A stretch of 64,000 bases of DNA from Pseudomonas koreensis (GTDB taxonomy: Bacteria; Pseudomonadota; Gammaproteobacteria; Pseudomonadales; Pseudomonadaceae), in assembly GCF_024169245.1 (NCBI RefSeq), contig NZ_JALJWP010000001.1, positions 2,667,501 to 2,731,500 on the forward strand. The letters run 5' to 3'. Numbering within the stretch: the stretch's first letter is position 1; every line of letters begins with the position of its first letter. The translations under genes and the position numbers were made by a program. Below are positions 35,563 through 43,939 of the stretch, piece by piece. Below the pieces are notes generated by a model, which searched no databases, was not told the origin of the DNA, and saw only the letters and a list, made by a program, of their open reading frames with translations.

Positions 35563-35868
35563 ATGAATCAAGAACCTAGCACCCTCTATGCCAAGCTGCT
35601 TGGTGAAACGGCATCAATTACCTGGAAAGAGCTGGAGCCGTTCTTCGCCAAGGGTGCCCTATTGTGGGTCGACCCTGACCTCGATTTGATCGCTGCCGCC
35701 GAGGCCGTGGCATCGGATGAGGGCGAGAAAGTCGCGGCCTGGCTGGCCGAGGACAAGGTCGCCAAGCTGTCTGAAATGCGGGCGCTGGATATTTTCGAGC
35801 GTGATCCGCAGCTGTGGGCCGTGGTGGTTTCGCCGTGGATTCTGATCCAGGAAAGGGCGGCTGTTTGA
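35563..35868 (+). CDS. DUF2288-family protein
   Basis: 101 aa, soluble. SITWKELEPFFAKGALLWVDPDLDLIAAAEAVA (quoted in part) and LWAVVVSPWILIQ are typical of DUF2288. Function unknown. Confidence 0.8.
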   Translation: MNQEPSTLYAKLLGETASITWKELEPFFAKGALLWVDPDLDLIAAAEAVASDEGEKVAAWLAEDKVAKLSEMRALDIFERDPQLWAVVVSPWILIQERAAV

Positions 35869-36063
35869 GTGGGGGCACCGTTTTGGTGCTTCCATCGCCA
35901 CCACGCAAGTGTGTAGCGGAGTAGCGTGATGGCACGTTGCCGTAGAGAAACACCACGCATCACGGTGACGTAAACGTAACGGGAACAGTTTATTGAGCGG
36001 CCTTAGGGTCGCTTAATTGTTTCTGGATGTTGGGAGGCCTGAGATTTTCGGCGAATTAGCCGG

Positions 36064-36137
36064 CCCCTTCGCGAGTAAGCTCGCTCCCACAGGGCAATGT
36101 ATTCCAAATGTGGGAGCGAGCTTGCTCGCGAAGGGGG
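36064..36137. repeat. REP pair
   Basis: CCCCTTCGCGAGTAAGCTCG and its complement, next to the end of the tubulin-like gene. Confidence 0.9.
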
Positions 36138-36151
36138 TTACTCGGTTTTGA

Positions 36152-38350
36152 TCAGACCGAGTAAGTCTTGCCGGTATGGTTATTCAGCGAAATCACCTTG
36201 GTCTTGCCAATCCGGTGGCGATAGATCTCGCGCAAATACTTGATCGACTTCTTCACGCAATCACGCGACAGGCGAATGTCATTGATCGAGACGAACTTGT
36301 CTTTGTCGTTGATCAGCTCGCGATACTTTTTCTCGTACATCGGTTTGATCGCGTACCAGTTGGTGTCGAGGATCTTCGCCGGGTTTTCGAATTCGTTGAG
36401 CAGGTCGTCGATACGCGCTTCGTCGAAATCCTCTTGAATGATGAAGTCGAGAATCGAGTTGTCCAGCGTCTCGTCGAAACGGTACGGGTTCTTGGCAAAG
36501 CAGCGCTTGATGAACGCCACGATCAAGGTCAGGAAGTCGTCCGAGAGGCACGGGCTCTTGGCGATCAGGGTGGTCAGCGACAGGTTGGCCGAAGCGCCGA
36601 TCACCAGCGCGTAGCGCTTGAGCGTGGTGTTGGGGAACAGGCTGTTGAGGTGGGTCTTCAACCGGTTCAGGTCCATGTACGACAGCTTGTAGTCCTTCGG
36701 CAGCGAGACGATCGAGACCACCGACGAGCAATTCTTGAAGAAGTGCAGGTCGTGCAGCGCGGCGGCGTCGTAACCGGAGTTCTTGTACTGCTCCAGCGAA
36801 GCGCGATAACGCTTGGATTCGATCGGCAGCAGGCTGATGCCTTCGATCGCTTGGGTGACCTTGTTGAAGTGCGGCAGGTCGATCGAACGGAAGAACAGGT
36901 CGTCGATGTTCAGGCGCTGCGGCTCTTTATCGAAGACCTTGAACTTGTCGCTGCTCGGCGGCGGGGTTTCCGGGACCACCGATTCGGCGTAGGCAATCGC
37001 CACCGGCCCGGCCAGACTCATGAACAGGTCGTTGGCGTCCAGGCGGATGGTTTCGCCGATGTCGATGCCGGCGCGGCGGAAGTAGTTCTGATCGTAGTCA
37101 GTGGTGACTGCCTGCGCCGTCAGAATGTTGAAGATCTGCTGGGAGATGTACTGGTTGGCGTGCTTCTCCATGGCATTGACATCAATGTTCTGGATGTTGC
37201 CGTCATCGCTCTCTTCGGCGTAACGCATGATGTCGTTGGAGATCAGCATCATCGCGTTCCACGGGCGGATGCGCCCCATGACGCTGGCTTCGCTGCTGTC
37301 TTCGTTGGCGAAGTTGTAGGAGAAATCCCATTCCTCCGACAGGTATTTGCACAGCAGGCGCCCGGCGTTGATGTGCAGGGCTTCGGACATTTCGCTGCGG
37401 TGATCGGAAATGTTCGGCAGCACGCAGATGCCGCTGGTGAAGATCGGTTCGAACACAAACGAATGACCGCTCTTGCCGTCATGCTCATCCATCGGCTTGG
37501 TGTCGAACGTCTTGTTCATGTACGAGTGCTGCTGGGCCAGACCGAACTCCGAGGCCATGCCCGAACCGGTGCCGCCGCCGGCACTGAAGATCGAGAAATA
37601 CAGGCGCGACTGGTTGGCCTTGATCCCGCAGCTGTCGATCAGGTACGAGTGGATCATTTTCCAGTCCGGGCTGGAGAAGCGCTGGGTGTCCTTGTTGAGG
37701 ATGATCTTCGCCAGGTACTGGCCGAGGATCGGCGCGTTACCGGCGCCGCCGGCGTGGACTTCGGACAAGTCCATGATCTTCATTTTGCTGTAGTCGCGCA
37801 GGAAGCCGCTTTTTTCGCCCTTGCGCGAAAAACGGATGCGCCCGGCGATGTCCTTGTCGAGGTCGCCGAGCATCACCAGCGGTTCGACCAGGAATACCGG
37901 TTTGGTCGATTTGCTGGTGCCGATGCGCAGGTTGTTCTTGATCCACTGCGCCGGGCTGTAGCCCTTGTCGGCCAGACGCCGGTCAGCCGGGCGGTCTTCG
38001 TTGTTGAATTCGTTGAGGTAGAACTTGCGCGCGTTGTACACCAGCTCCGCCACGTCGAGGGCGATGTTGGAGCCGCAGCGACCGAGGCCGATCAGGCACA
38101 CCGAAGGGAATTCCTGATCGTTGTGCTGCTCGTTGTCGCCTTCCTGATGCGCCGGGCGCGGGAATACCGAATCGCGCAGGCCGTCGAGATTATCGAGGAT
38201 GCGGTCAGTGTTGGTTTCGGTGAAGTACAGGTATTGCTGGGTCGACAGCGGACGCGAAGGCGGCGCGGGTCGGGACAGTGACGCGCTGTTCGCGGCGGGG
38301 CTCAGGGTCAGATCGGCTGTTGCACTGGCGGGATTGTTTTTGGAGGTCAT
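36152..38350 (-). CDS. Large tubulin/FtsZ-like GTPase
   Basis: 732 aa. A nucleotide-binding segment IGLGRCGSN (residues 87-95) is followed at about 256-262 by GGGTGSG within SIFSAGGGTGSGMASEFG, the tubulin signature motif of FtsZ/TubZ/tubulin. It is about twice the size of FtsZ; residues 1-80 are low complexity, and the C-terminal about 250 residues are charged, helical and unrecognised. It is chromosomal, single, and convergent with a REP pair, not next to dcw genes. It is not the cell-division FtsZ; role unknown (filament-forming GTPase or large-tubulin-like regulator). Confidence 0.75.
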   Translation of the reverse strand: MTSKNNPASATADLTLSPAANSASLSRPAPPSRPLSTQQYLYFTETNTDRILDNLDGLRDSVFPRPAHQEGDNEQHNDQEFPSVCLIGLGRCGSNIALDVAELVYNARKFYLNEFNNEDRPADRRLADKGYSPAQWIKNNLRIGTSKSTKPVFLVEPLVMLGDLDKDIAGRIRFSRKGEKSGFLRDYSKMKIMDLSEVHAGGAGNAPILGQYLAKIILNKDTQRFSSPDWKMIHSYLIDSCGIKANQSRLYFSIFSAGGGTGSGMASEFGLAQQHSYMNKTFDTKPMDEHDGKSGHSFVFEPIFTSGICVLPNISDHRSEMSEALHINAGRLLCKYLSEEWDFSYNFANEDSSEASVMGRIRPWNAMMLISNDIMRYAEESDDGNIQNIDVNAMEKHANQYISQQIFNILTAQAVTTDYDQNYFRRAGIDIGETIRLDANDLFMSLAGPVAIAYAESVVPETPPPSSDKFKVFDKEPQRLNIDDLFFRSIDLPHFNKVTQAIEGISLLPIESKRYRASLEQYKNSGYDAAALHDLHFFKNCSSVVSIVSLPKDYKLSYMDLNRLKTHLNSLFPNTTLKRYALVIGASANLSLTTLIAKSPCLSDDFLTLIVAFIKRCFAKNPYRFDETLDNSILDFIIQEDFDEARIDDLLNEFENPAKILDTNWYAIKPMYEKKYRELINDKDKFVSINDIRLSRDCVKKSIKYLREIYRHRIGKTKVISLNNHTGKTYSV

Positions 38351-38546
38351 GGTGCGCCATTTACCTGGACTGGGTTGGCTCGCCGCACAGTGTCGGCGAA
38401 CCTCACGGAATAAGATCTCGCGTCTTGTGTGCGCGAATACGGCCCGGGCGTCGTGGTGCTGGCTGCTTTGATCGCCGGGCGGAATCCTTTCCTGATCGTT
38501 GATGAATCGGCCATGATTCGGTGATCTTTAATGGAAAAGAGGCAAA

Positions 38547-39443
38547 ATGATGTCAACGCTACCTTCGTTGGGGTTTGCCGGAATCGGCCTGATGGGCCTG
38601 CCGATGTGCCAGCGTCTGCTGGCCGCGGGTTACCCGCTGACCGTGTGGAACCGCAACCCGGACAAGTGCGCGCCACTGGTCGCTGCCGGCGCCCGACAAG
38701 TGACGAGCCCCGCCGAACTCTGCGCACACGCTGACATCGTCATGCTGTGCCTGGCCGACACCGCCGTGGTGCGTGAAGTGGTGTTTGGCGCCGGCGGTAT
38801 TGCCGAAGGAGCGAAAAGCGGACAGTTGCTGGTGGATTTTTCCAGCCTTGAACCGACCGCGACTCGCGAGATGGCCGCAGCGCTGGCCGAGAAAAGCGCC
38901 ATGGCCTGGCTCGACTCCCCGGTGTCCGGCGGTGTGGTCGGGGCCGAGGCCGGCAGCCTGGCGATCATGGTCGGTGGTGCGGCGGCGGATCTTCAGCGCG
39001 TGCGCCCGGTGCTGCTCGATCTTGGCCAGCGCGTCACGCACATGGGCGGCGTTGGCGCCGGGCAAGTGACCAAGGCCTGCAACCAGATGATCGTCGCCTG
39101 CAATGCGCTGGTGATCGCCGAAGTGGTGGCGTTGGCCGAACAGGCCGGGGTCGATGCCAGTCTGATCGCCGAGGCGCTGGCTGGCGGTTTTGCCGATTCG
39201 AAGCCGTTGCAGATCCTCGCTCCGCAAATGGCCGAGAGCCGTTTCGAGCCGATCAAGTGGCACGTGCGCACGTTGCTCAAGGATCTTGACACGGCAGTGA
39301 AATTTTCTCGTGAGCAGGGCTCGGCGACGCCCATCAGCGGATTGGCCGCACAATTGATGCGCCTGCATGGGGCGCAAGGCTTTTTGGCGCAGGATCCAGC
39401 GACGCTGGTGCAAATGTATCGCGGGCCAGACTCAACGGATTGA
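38547..39443 (+). CDS. NAD(P)-dependent beta-hydroxyacid dehydrogenase family
   Basis: 298 aa. Rossmann motif GFAGIGLMGLPM, substrate motif SPVSGGVVGAEAG, catalytic Lys in GAGQVTKACNQM. Family members reduce tartronate semialdehyde or oxidise 3-hydroxyisobutyrate; the exact substrate is not fixed here. The 3' end overlaps the convergent GGDEF-EAL gene by 110 bp. Confidence 0.9.
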   Translation: MMSTLPSLGFAGIGLMGLPMCQRLLAAGYPLTVWNRNPDKCAPLVAAGARQVTSPAELCAHADIVMLCLADTAVVREVVFGAGGIAEGAKSGQLLVDFSSLEPTATREMAAALAEKSAMAWLDSPVSGGVVGAEAGSLAIMVGGAAADLQRVRPVLLDLGQRVTHMGGVGAGQVTKACNQMIVACNALVIAEVVALAEQAGVDASLIAEALAGGFADSKPLQILAPQMAESRFEPIKWHVRTLLKDLDTAVKFSREQGSATPISGLAAQLMRLHGAQGFLAQDPATLVQMYRGPDSTD

Positions 39444-41616
39444 CCCCGAGCACGGGGTTGCGCTGGTTGATTTCATCGAGCACCGCGCGCAATTCGTCTA
39501 GCGGCAGCGGGCGGCTGAGCAGATAGCCCTGAATGAAATCGCAGCCTGAACGCTTGAGGAACTCATATTGCTCCAGGCTTTCGACGCCCTCGGTGACCAC
39601 TTGCAGATGCAGAGTGTGGGCCATGACGATGATCGCCTGGACGATCTCCATGTCCGCCGTGGCGGTGGGGATATCGAGGATGAACGAGCGATCGATCTTC
39701 AGAGTATTCAGCGGCAGGCGCTTGAGGTAGGCCAGCGACGAATAGCCGGTGCCGAAATCATCGATCGACAGCGACACGCCGAGGGCACGGATCTGCCGCA
39801 GCAGCACCAGGGTGTTGGCGATATTGCCCATCAAGGCGTTTTCGGTGACCTCCAGTTCCAGGCGTTCCGGCGCTACACCGGCGGTGCGCAACGCCTGCTC
39901 GATTTCCTCGGCCAGCTCTTCCCGCGCCAGATTCAGGGGCGAGCAGTTCCAGGCGATTTTCACCTCGGCACAACCATGCCGCGACAGCTCGCCAAGATCC
40001 TTGCAGGCGCGGCGCAGCACCCAGTTGTCCAGTTCGGCGATCAGACCGTTGTTCTCGGCGATACCGATAAAACGGTCCGGTGTGAGCAAACCGTGGACCG
40101 GGTGCTGCCAGCGAATCAGCGCTTCGAGCTTGGTCACGCGCCCGGTTTTCAGTTCGAAGATCGGCTGGTAGTAGAGCATCAGCGCGTTGTCTTCCCGTAG
40201 CGCGCTGCGCAATTCTTCTTCCAGTTGCAGCTCGAAACTGGCGCGGGTTTTCAGGCTGGAATTGAAAAAGTGAAGGCCGTTGCGCCCGGCGCCCTTGGAT
40301 TGGTACAGCGCCAGGTCGGCGTGCTTGAGCAGTTCCTCGCAAGTGGTGCCGTCTTCGGGAAACAGACTGATGCCGATGCTGGTGGTCATCACCATGCGCC
40401 GACCGGCCAGTTCAATCGGCTCCTTCATCTTGTGCATGATGCGCTGCGCCATGCCGCGCGCTTCTTCGCGGTCGCGCAGGCTGATGAGGATGCAGAATTC
40501 GTCGCCGCCGAACCGCGCGACCACGTCTTCGTGGCTGCGCACCGAGCTTTTGATGTGCTGCGCGATGACTTTGAGCAGCGCGTCGCCAGCGTCATGGCCG
40601 AGGCTGTCGTTGATGCGCTTGAAGTGGTCGATGTCGAGAAACATCACCGCGAGCATGCCGCCCTCGCTGGTTTTCTGGCTGAGTTTTTCGGCGAACATCT
40701 GGTTGAAGCCACGGCGGTTGATCAGGTTGGTCAGCGCGTCGTAATTGGCCGCTTGCTGGAGGGACATGCGCGCCTGATCGAGCTGACTGAGCAGGGCGTT
40801 GACCCGGCGCAGATCGTTTTCCTTGTTCTGCAACTTCTTGTCGGCGAGGGCGGCGCTGATCGCACTGCCGAGGATCAACAGGATGATCAGCGCCACGGTC
40901 AGGCCCAGTTGCAGATGCCCGGTATCGCCGCCGCTCGCTGCCAGAGCGCCTTCGGGAAGCACCAGATCCAGCGCAGCCATGCCGGTGAAGTGCATGCTGA
41001 TGATGCCGGCACCGAGGATCAGCGCCGCGCTGTATTTGAGCAATTGGTGCGCGACGCCGCTGCCTTCGCTCAGATAGCGCGCCACCCACAGCGCGGCGAA
41101 ACTGGCGCCGATGGCAATCAGCACCGACAGCGCGAACAGCCCTGGCTGATAGTAGGCGGTGGCGCTCGACTTCATCGCTGCCATGCCGACGTAATGCATC
41201 CCCGCGATGCCCAAGCCAATGACAAACGCAGTTTTGAGGCAATGCAATGCGCTTGGCTGGACCTCGCTCAGGGTGTGCATGGCCAGCCATGAGGCGAGCA
41301 GGGCGATCAGCAATGAGAAGAGGGTGATGCCGAGGTCGTACTGAATGTCGATGGGTGTCTGGAAAGCCAGCATGCCGATGAAGTGCATGGCCCAGATGCC
41401 GCCGGCCAGGCAGGTCGCGCCGATCCAGCGCCAGATTCGCCGCGACCCCCGATCTTCGGCATGCACCACGCGCTCAGCCATATCCAGGGTGGCGAAACTG
41501 GCCGCGCAGGCGACCAGGTAGGCCACCATCACCAACAGCGGGTTGTGACTGCAATCGAGGAGAATCTGCCCGCTCGCCGGCAGCTCGGCAACAAACTGCA
41601 AACCAAGCCACTCCAT
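39334..41616 (-). CDS. MHYT-GGDEF-EAL protein (MucR/NbdA-like)
   Basis: 760 aa. N-terminal MHYT sensor with several TM helices and motifs MHFIGM, MHYVGM and MHFTGM (possible copper/gas sensing), then GGDEF with intact FGGDEF near residue 380, then EAL with intact KLEALIRW. Both c-di-GMP synthesis and breakdown sites look intact. The best known relatives are P. aeruginosa MucR and NbdA. ATG 41616 is chosen (MEWLGLQF). About 37 residues at the C-terminus are encoded opposite the end of the 38547 gene. Confidence 0.92.
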   Translation of the reverse strand: MEWLGLQFVAELPASGQILLDCSHNPLLVMVAYLVACAASFATLDMAERVVHAEDRGSRRIWRWIGATCLAGGIWAMHFIGMLAFQTPIDIQYDLGITLFSLLIALLASWLAMHTLSEVQPSALHCLKTAFVIGLGIAGMHYVGMAAMKSSATAYYQPGLFALSVLIAIGASFAALWVARYLSEGSGVAHQLLKYSAALILGAGIISMHFTGMAALDLVLPEGALAASGGDTGHLQLGLTVALIILLILGSAISAALADKKLQNKENDLRRVNALLSQLDQARMSLQQAANYDALTNLINRRGFNQMFAEKLSQKTSEGGMLAVMFLDIDHFKRINDSLGHDAGDALLKVIAQHIKSSVRSHEDVVARFGGDEFCILISLRDREEARGMAQRIMHKMKEPIELAGRRMVMTTSIGISLFPEDGTTCEELLKHADLALYQSKGAGRNGLHFFNSSLKTRASFELQLEEELRSALREDNALMLYYQPIFELKTGRVTKLEALIRWQHPVHGLLTPDRFIGIAENNGLIAELDNWVLRRACKDLGELSRHGCAEVKIAWNCSPLNLAREELAEEIEQALRTAGVAPERLELEVTENALMGNIANTLVLLRQIRALGVSLSIDDFGTGYSSLAYLKRLPLNTLKIDRSFILDIPTATADMEIVQAIIVMAHTLHLQVVTEGVESLEQYEFLKRSGCDFIQGYLLSRPLPLDELRAVLDEINQRNPVLGVNPLSLARDTFAPASLDPAPKSLAPHAGASIVRPIR

Positions 41617-41766
41617 AGCGTGCCCCGTCTCGGATTCATTTGGCCCGTGCGTCAATCAACGCAGGCGAATGCAGGGAGTATAGAGGCGGTTTTCCGGCTG
41701 CAAGGCGTAGTGGCACATTGGTGGTAACGATTTTGCCATTAGCCTCATAGCGATTCGCGCTAAGGC

Positions 41767-42135
41767 TCAGGCAATGCGCTCCAGCGGCAGGTCGTTCCAG
41801 TGTGGCGGCAAGGGTGACAGGCCGTGGGCGGCGCGGGCCTTGTCGCAGTCAGGGTTGTGCTCGCCGTTCTCCCATGACGCCTCGAACTCGCGGCAGGTGC
41901 TCGAGCGTTTGTCATAGATCGTGCAGGCCACAGCGCTGCCGACCTCACCCGCCAGAGACGTGCAACGCGTCGGCTTGCGGTCGGTGCCGATCATTGCTAC
42001 CCGGCTCGGGGTGATCTGTGCGACCAGTTCATCGGGCACCGTCCCGCCAGCGGATGAGCACTCACCCCAGAAAAACGACACGCGAAAATGGGAACAGCAG
42101 GCACCGCAATTCAGACACGGACTGGCTTCGGACAT
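41767..42135 (-). CDS. YkgJ-family cysteine-cluster protein
   Basis: 122 aa. Cys cluster CLNCGACC near the N-terminus and later RCTSL, VACTIYD and TCREF, the pattern of YkgJ-family putative Zn or Fe-S binding proteins. ATG 42135 puts the cluster at the N-terminus as in homologues; an upstream frame to 42204 is likely unused. Function unknown. Confidence 0.85.
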   Translation of the reverse strand: MSEASPCLNCGACCSHFRVSFFWGECSSAGGTVPDELVAQITPSRVAMIGTDRKPTRCTSLAGEVGSAVACTIYDKRSSTCREFEASWENGEHNPDCDKARAAHGLSPLPPHWNDLPLERIA

Positions 42136-42436
42136 GAGCGGGGGTATCAAAGGGATTGATCGGAAGATCCGGACGGATCCGGCGGCCATTCTAGGCTTTG
42201 CCATGGCGTTGGGAAGGGGGGCGCGAAACTATTTTTTTGTCGCCGGATTTTGCCGCGAAAGCCCCGTATGGCGGGGGATTCCAGACTTATCAAGGGCTTA
42301 CGTTTCGTTACAGTGCGATGGGCCGATATCAGGCTGACGAATGATGACAGACAGCCCCCGCGCGGCTGACTAGATTGCAGGTTCCGGGCTCGACGCGCTG
42401 GCAGTGAAGCCCTCATAACAATAAAGAGACGGACCC

Positions 42437-43786
42437 ATGCAGAACTCGACCCAAGCGGCGAATGCCTGGCGCATTCTGTTCCTGCTGTTCCTCGCCAACC
42501 TGTTCAATTTCTTCGACCGCACCATCCCGGCGATCATCATCGAACCGATCCGCATGGAATGGCACCTCAGTGACTTTCAGTTGGGCATCATCGGCACCGC
42601 GTTCACCGTCGTTTATGCGATTGCCGGCCTGCCGCTGGGGCGTATGGCCGACACCGGTTCGCGCAGCAAACTGATGGGCTGGGGCCTGGCGACGTGGAGC
42701 GCGCTGACGGCGGTCAACGGTCTGGTCGGCAGTTTCTGGAGCTTCCTGATCGTGCGCATGGGCATCGGCATCGGCGAGGCCAGTTACGCACCCGCGGCCA
42801 ACTCGCTGATCGGCGACCTGTTCCCGGCACACCGTCGGGCGCGGGCGATGGGCATTTTCATGCTCGGCCTGCCGCTGGGGCTGCTGTTGGCGTTCTTCAC
42901 CATCGGTGCGATGGTCAAGGCCTTCGACAGCTGGCGCGCGCCGTTCTTCATCGCCGCCGTGCCGGGGCTGATCCTGGCGATTTTCATGTTCTTCATCAAA
43001 GAGCCCAAGCGCGGTGCGGCGGAATCCGTGCAGGTTTCGCAAGAGAAAGTCGACAAGCCGATCCGTCGCGTCCTCGCCGTGCCGACGTTCCTGTGGCTGG
43101 TGATGGCCGGGCTGTGCTTCAACTTCGCGACCTATGCCTGCAACTCGTTTCTGGTGCCGATGCTGCAGCGCTATTTCCTCATGCCGTTGCAGGAGGCGGC
43201 GGTCGCCACCGGATTTATCGTCGGCGTCACCGGGCTGGTCGGGCTGACCCTCGGCGGCTGGATCGCCGACAAGATTCATCAGCGTTTCGCCAGTGGACGC
43301 CTGCTGTTTGCGGCGTTCAGTCTGATCATCTCGACCTTGTGCACGGCGTGGGCGCTGCATGCCGGGCGCGTCGAGATCGGCGTGTTCGTTGCGGTGTTCA
43401 GCGTCGGCTGGCTGTTCGCCTACAACTTCTACACCTGCGTGTACACGGCGATTCAGGACGTGGTCGAGCCGCGCCTGCGGGCGACGGCGATGGCGTTGTT
43501 CTTTGCCGGTCTGTATTTGCTGGGAGGCGGGTTAGGTCCGGTAGTCGTGGGTGGGCTGTCGGATCACTTCGCACACACGGCGATGCTGTCGGCGGGCGCT
43601 GAGCAGATGACCGAAGCGTTCAAGGCTGTCGGCCTGCATGACGCGATGTACCTGATCCCGGTGGCACTGTTTTTGACCATGGTCTTTCTGTTTCTCGCGT
43701 CGCGCTGTTTCGTGCGGGATGCGCAGCGGATGAAGGAGGGGTTGGTGGCGGTGGTTGAGCCAGAAATTTCTGCGGCGACTGCTTAA
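42437..43786 (+). CDS. MFS transporter, Spinster-like
   Basis: 449 aa, 12 TM segments. FFDRTIPAIIIEPI at the first helix, GRMADTGSRSKLM (loop 2-3 motif) and GIGEASYAPAANSLIGDLF are typical of Spinster-type MFS carriers. Inner-membrane. Substrate unknown. AATAAAGAGACGG precedes the ATG as the ribosome-binding region. Confidence 0.88.
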   Translation: MQNSTQAANAWRILFLLFLANLFNFFDRTIPAIIIEPIRMEWHLSDFQLGIIGTAFTVVYAIAGLPLGRMADTGSRSKLMGWGLATWSALTAVNGLVGSFWSFLIVRMGIGIGEASYAPAANSLIGDLFPAHRRARAMGIFMLGLPLGLLLAFFTIGAMVKAFDSWRAPFFIAAVPGLILAIFMFFIKEPKRGAAESVQVSQEKVDKPIRRVLAVPTFLWLVMAGLCFNFATYACNSFLVPMLQRYFLMPLQEAAVATGFIVGVTGLVGLTLGGWIADKIHQRFASGRLLFAAFSLIISTLCTAWALHAGRVEIGVFVAVFSVGWLFAYNFYTCVYTAIQDVVEPRLRATAMALFFAGLYLLGGGLGPVVVGGLSDHFAHTAMLSAGAEQMTEAFKAVGLHDAMYLIPVALFLTMVFLFLASRCFVRDAQRMKEGLVAVVEPEISAATA

Positions 43787-43790
43787 GATC

Positions 43791-43868
43791 AAAAGATCGC
43801 AGCCTTCGGCAGCTCCTACAGGAGGAACGCATTCTCCCTGTAGGAGCTGCCGAAGGCTGCGATCTTTT
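43791..43868. repeat. Inverted repeat, GATCGCAGCC type
   Basis: AAAAGATCGCAGCCTTCGGC and its complement, separated by about 15 bases, after the MFS gene. Confidence 0.9.
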
Positions 43869-43885
43869 GCTTTTGCTTCTAGAAC

Positions 43886-43920
43886 AAAAAGGCCCGCATC
43901 GCTGCGGGCCTTTTCTTTTT
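43886..43920. terminator. Bidirectional terminator
   Basis: AAAAAGGCCCGC / GCGGGCCTTTT stem with a short loop and T tract, between the MFS gene and rapA, which converge. Confidence 0.85.
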
Positions 43921-43939
43921 CAGCGGTGGAGCGGGGCGG

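Noticed and set aside
36176..38281. 701-codon plus-strand frame opposite the tubulin-like gene
   Set aside because: Shadow; Val/Arg/Gln-rich, no motif, while the minus strand has the GGGTGSG signature.
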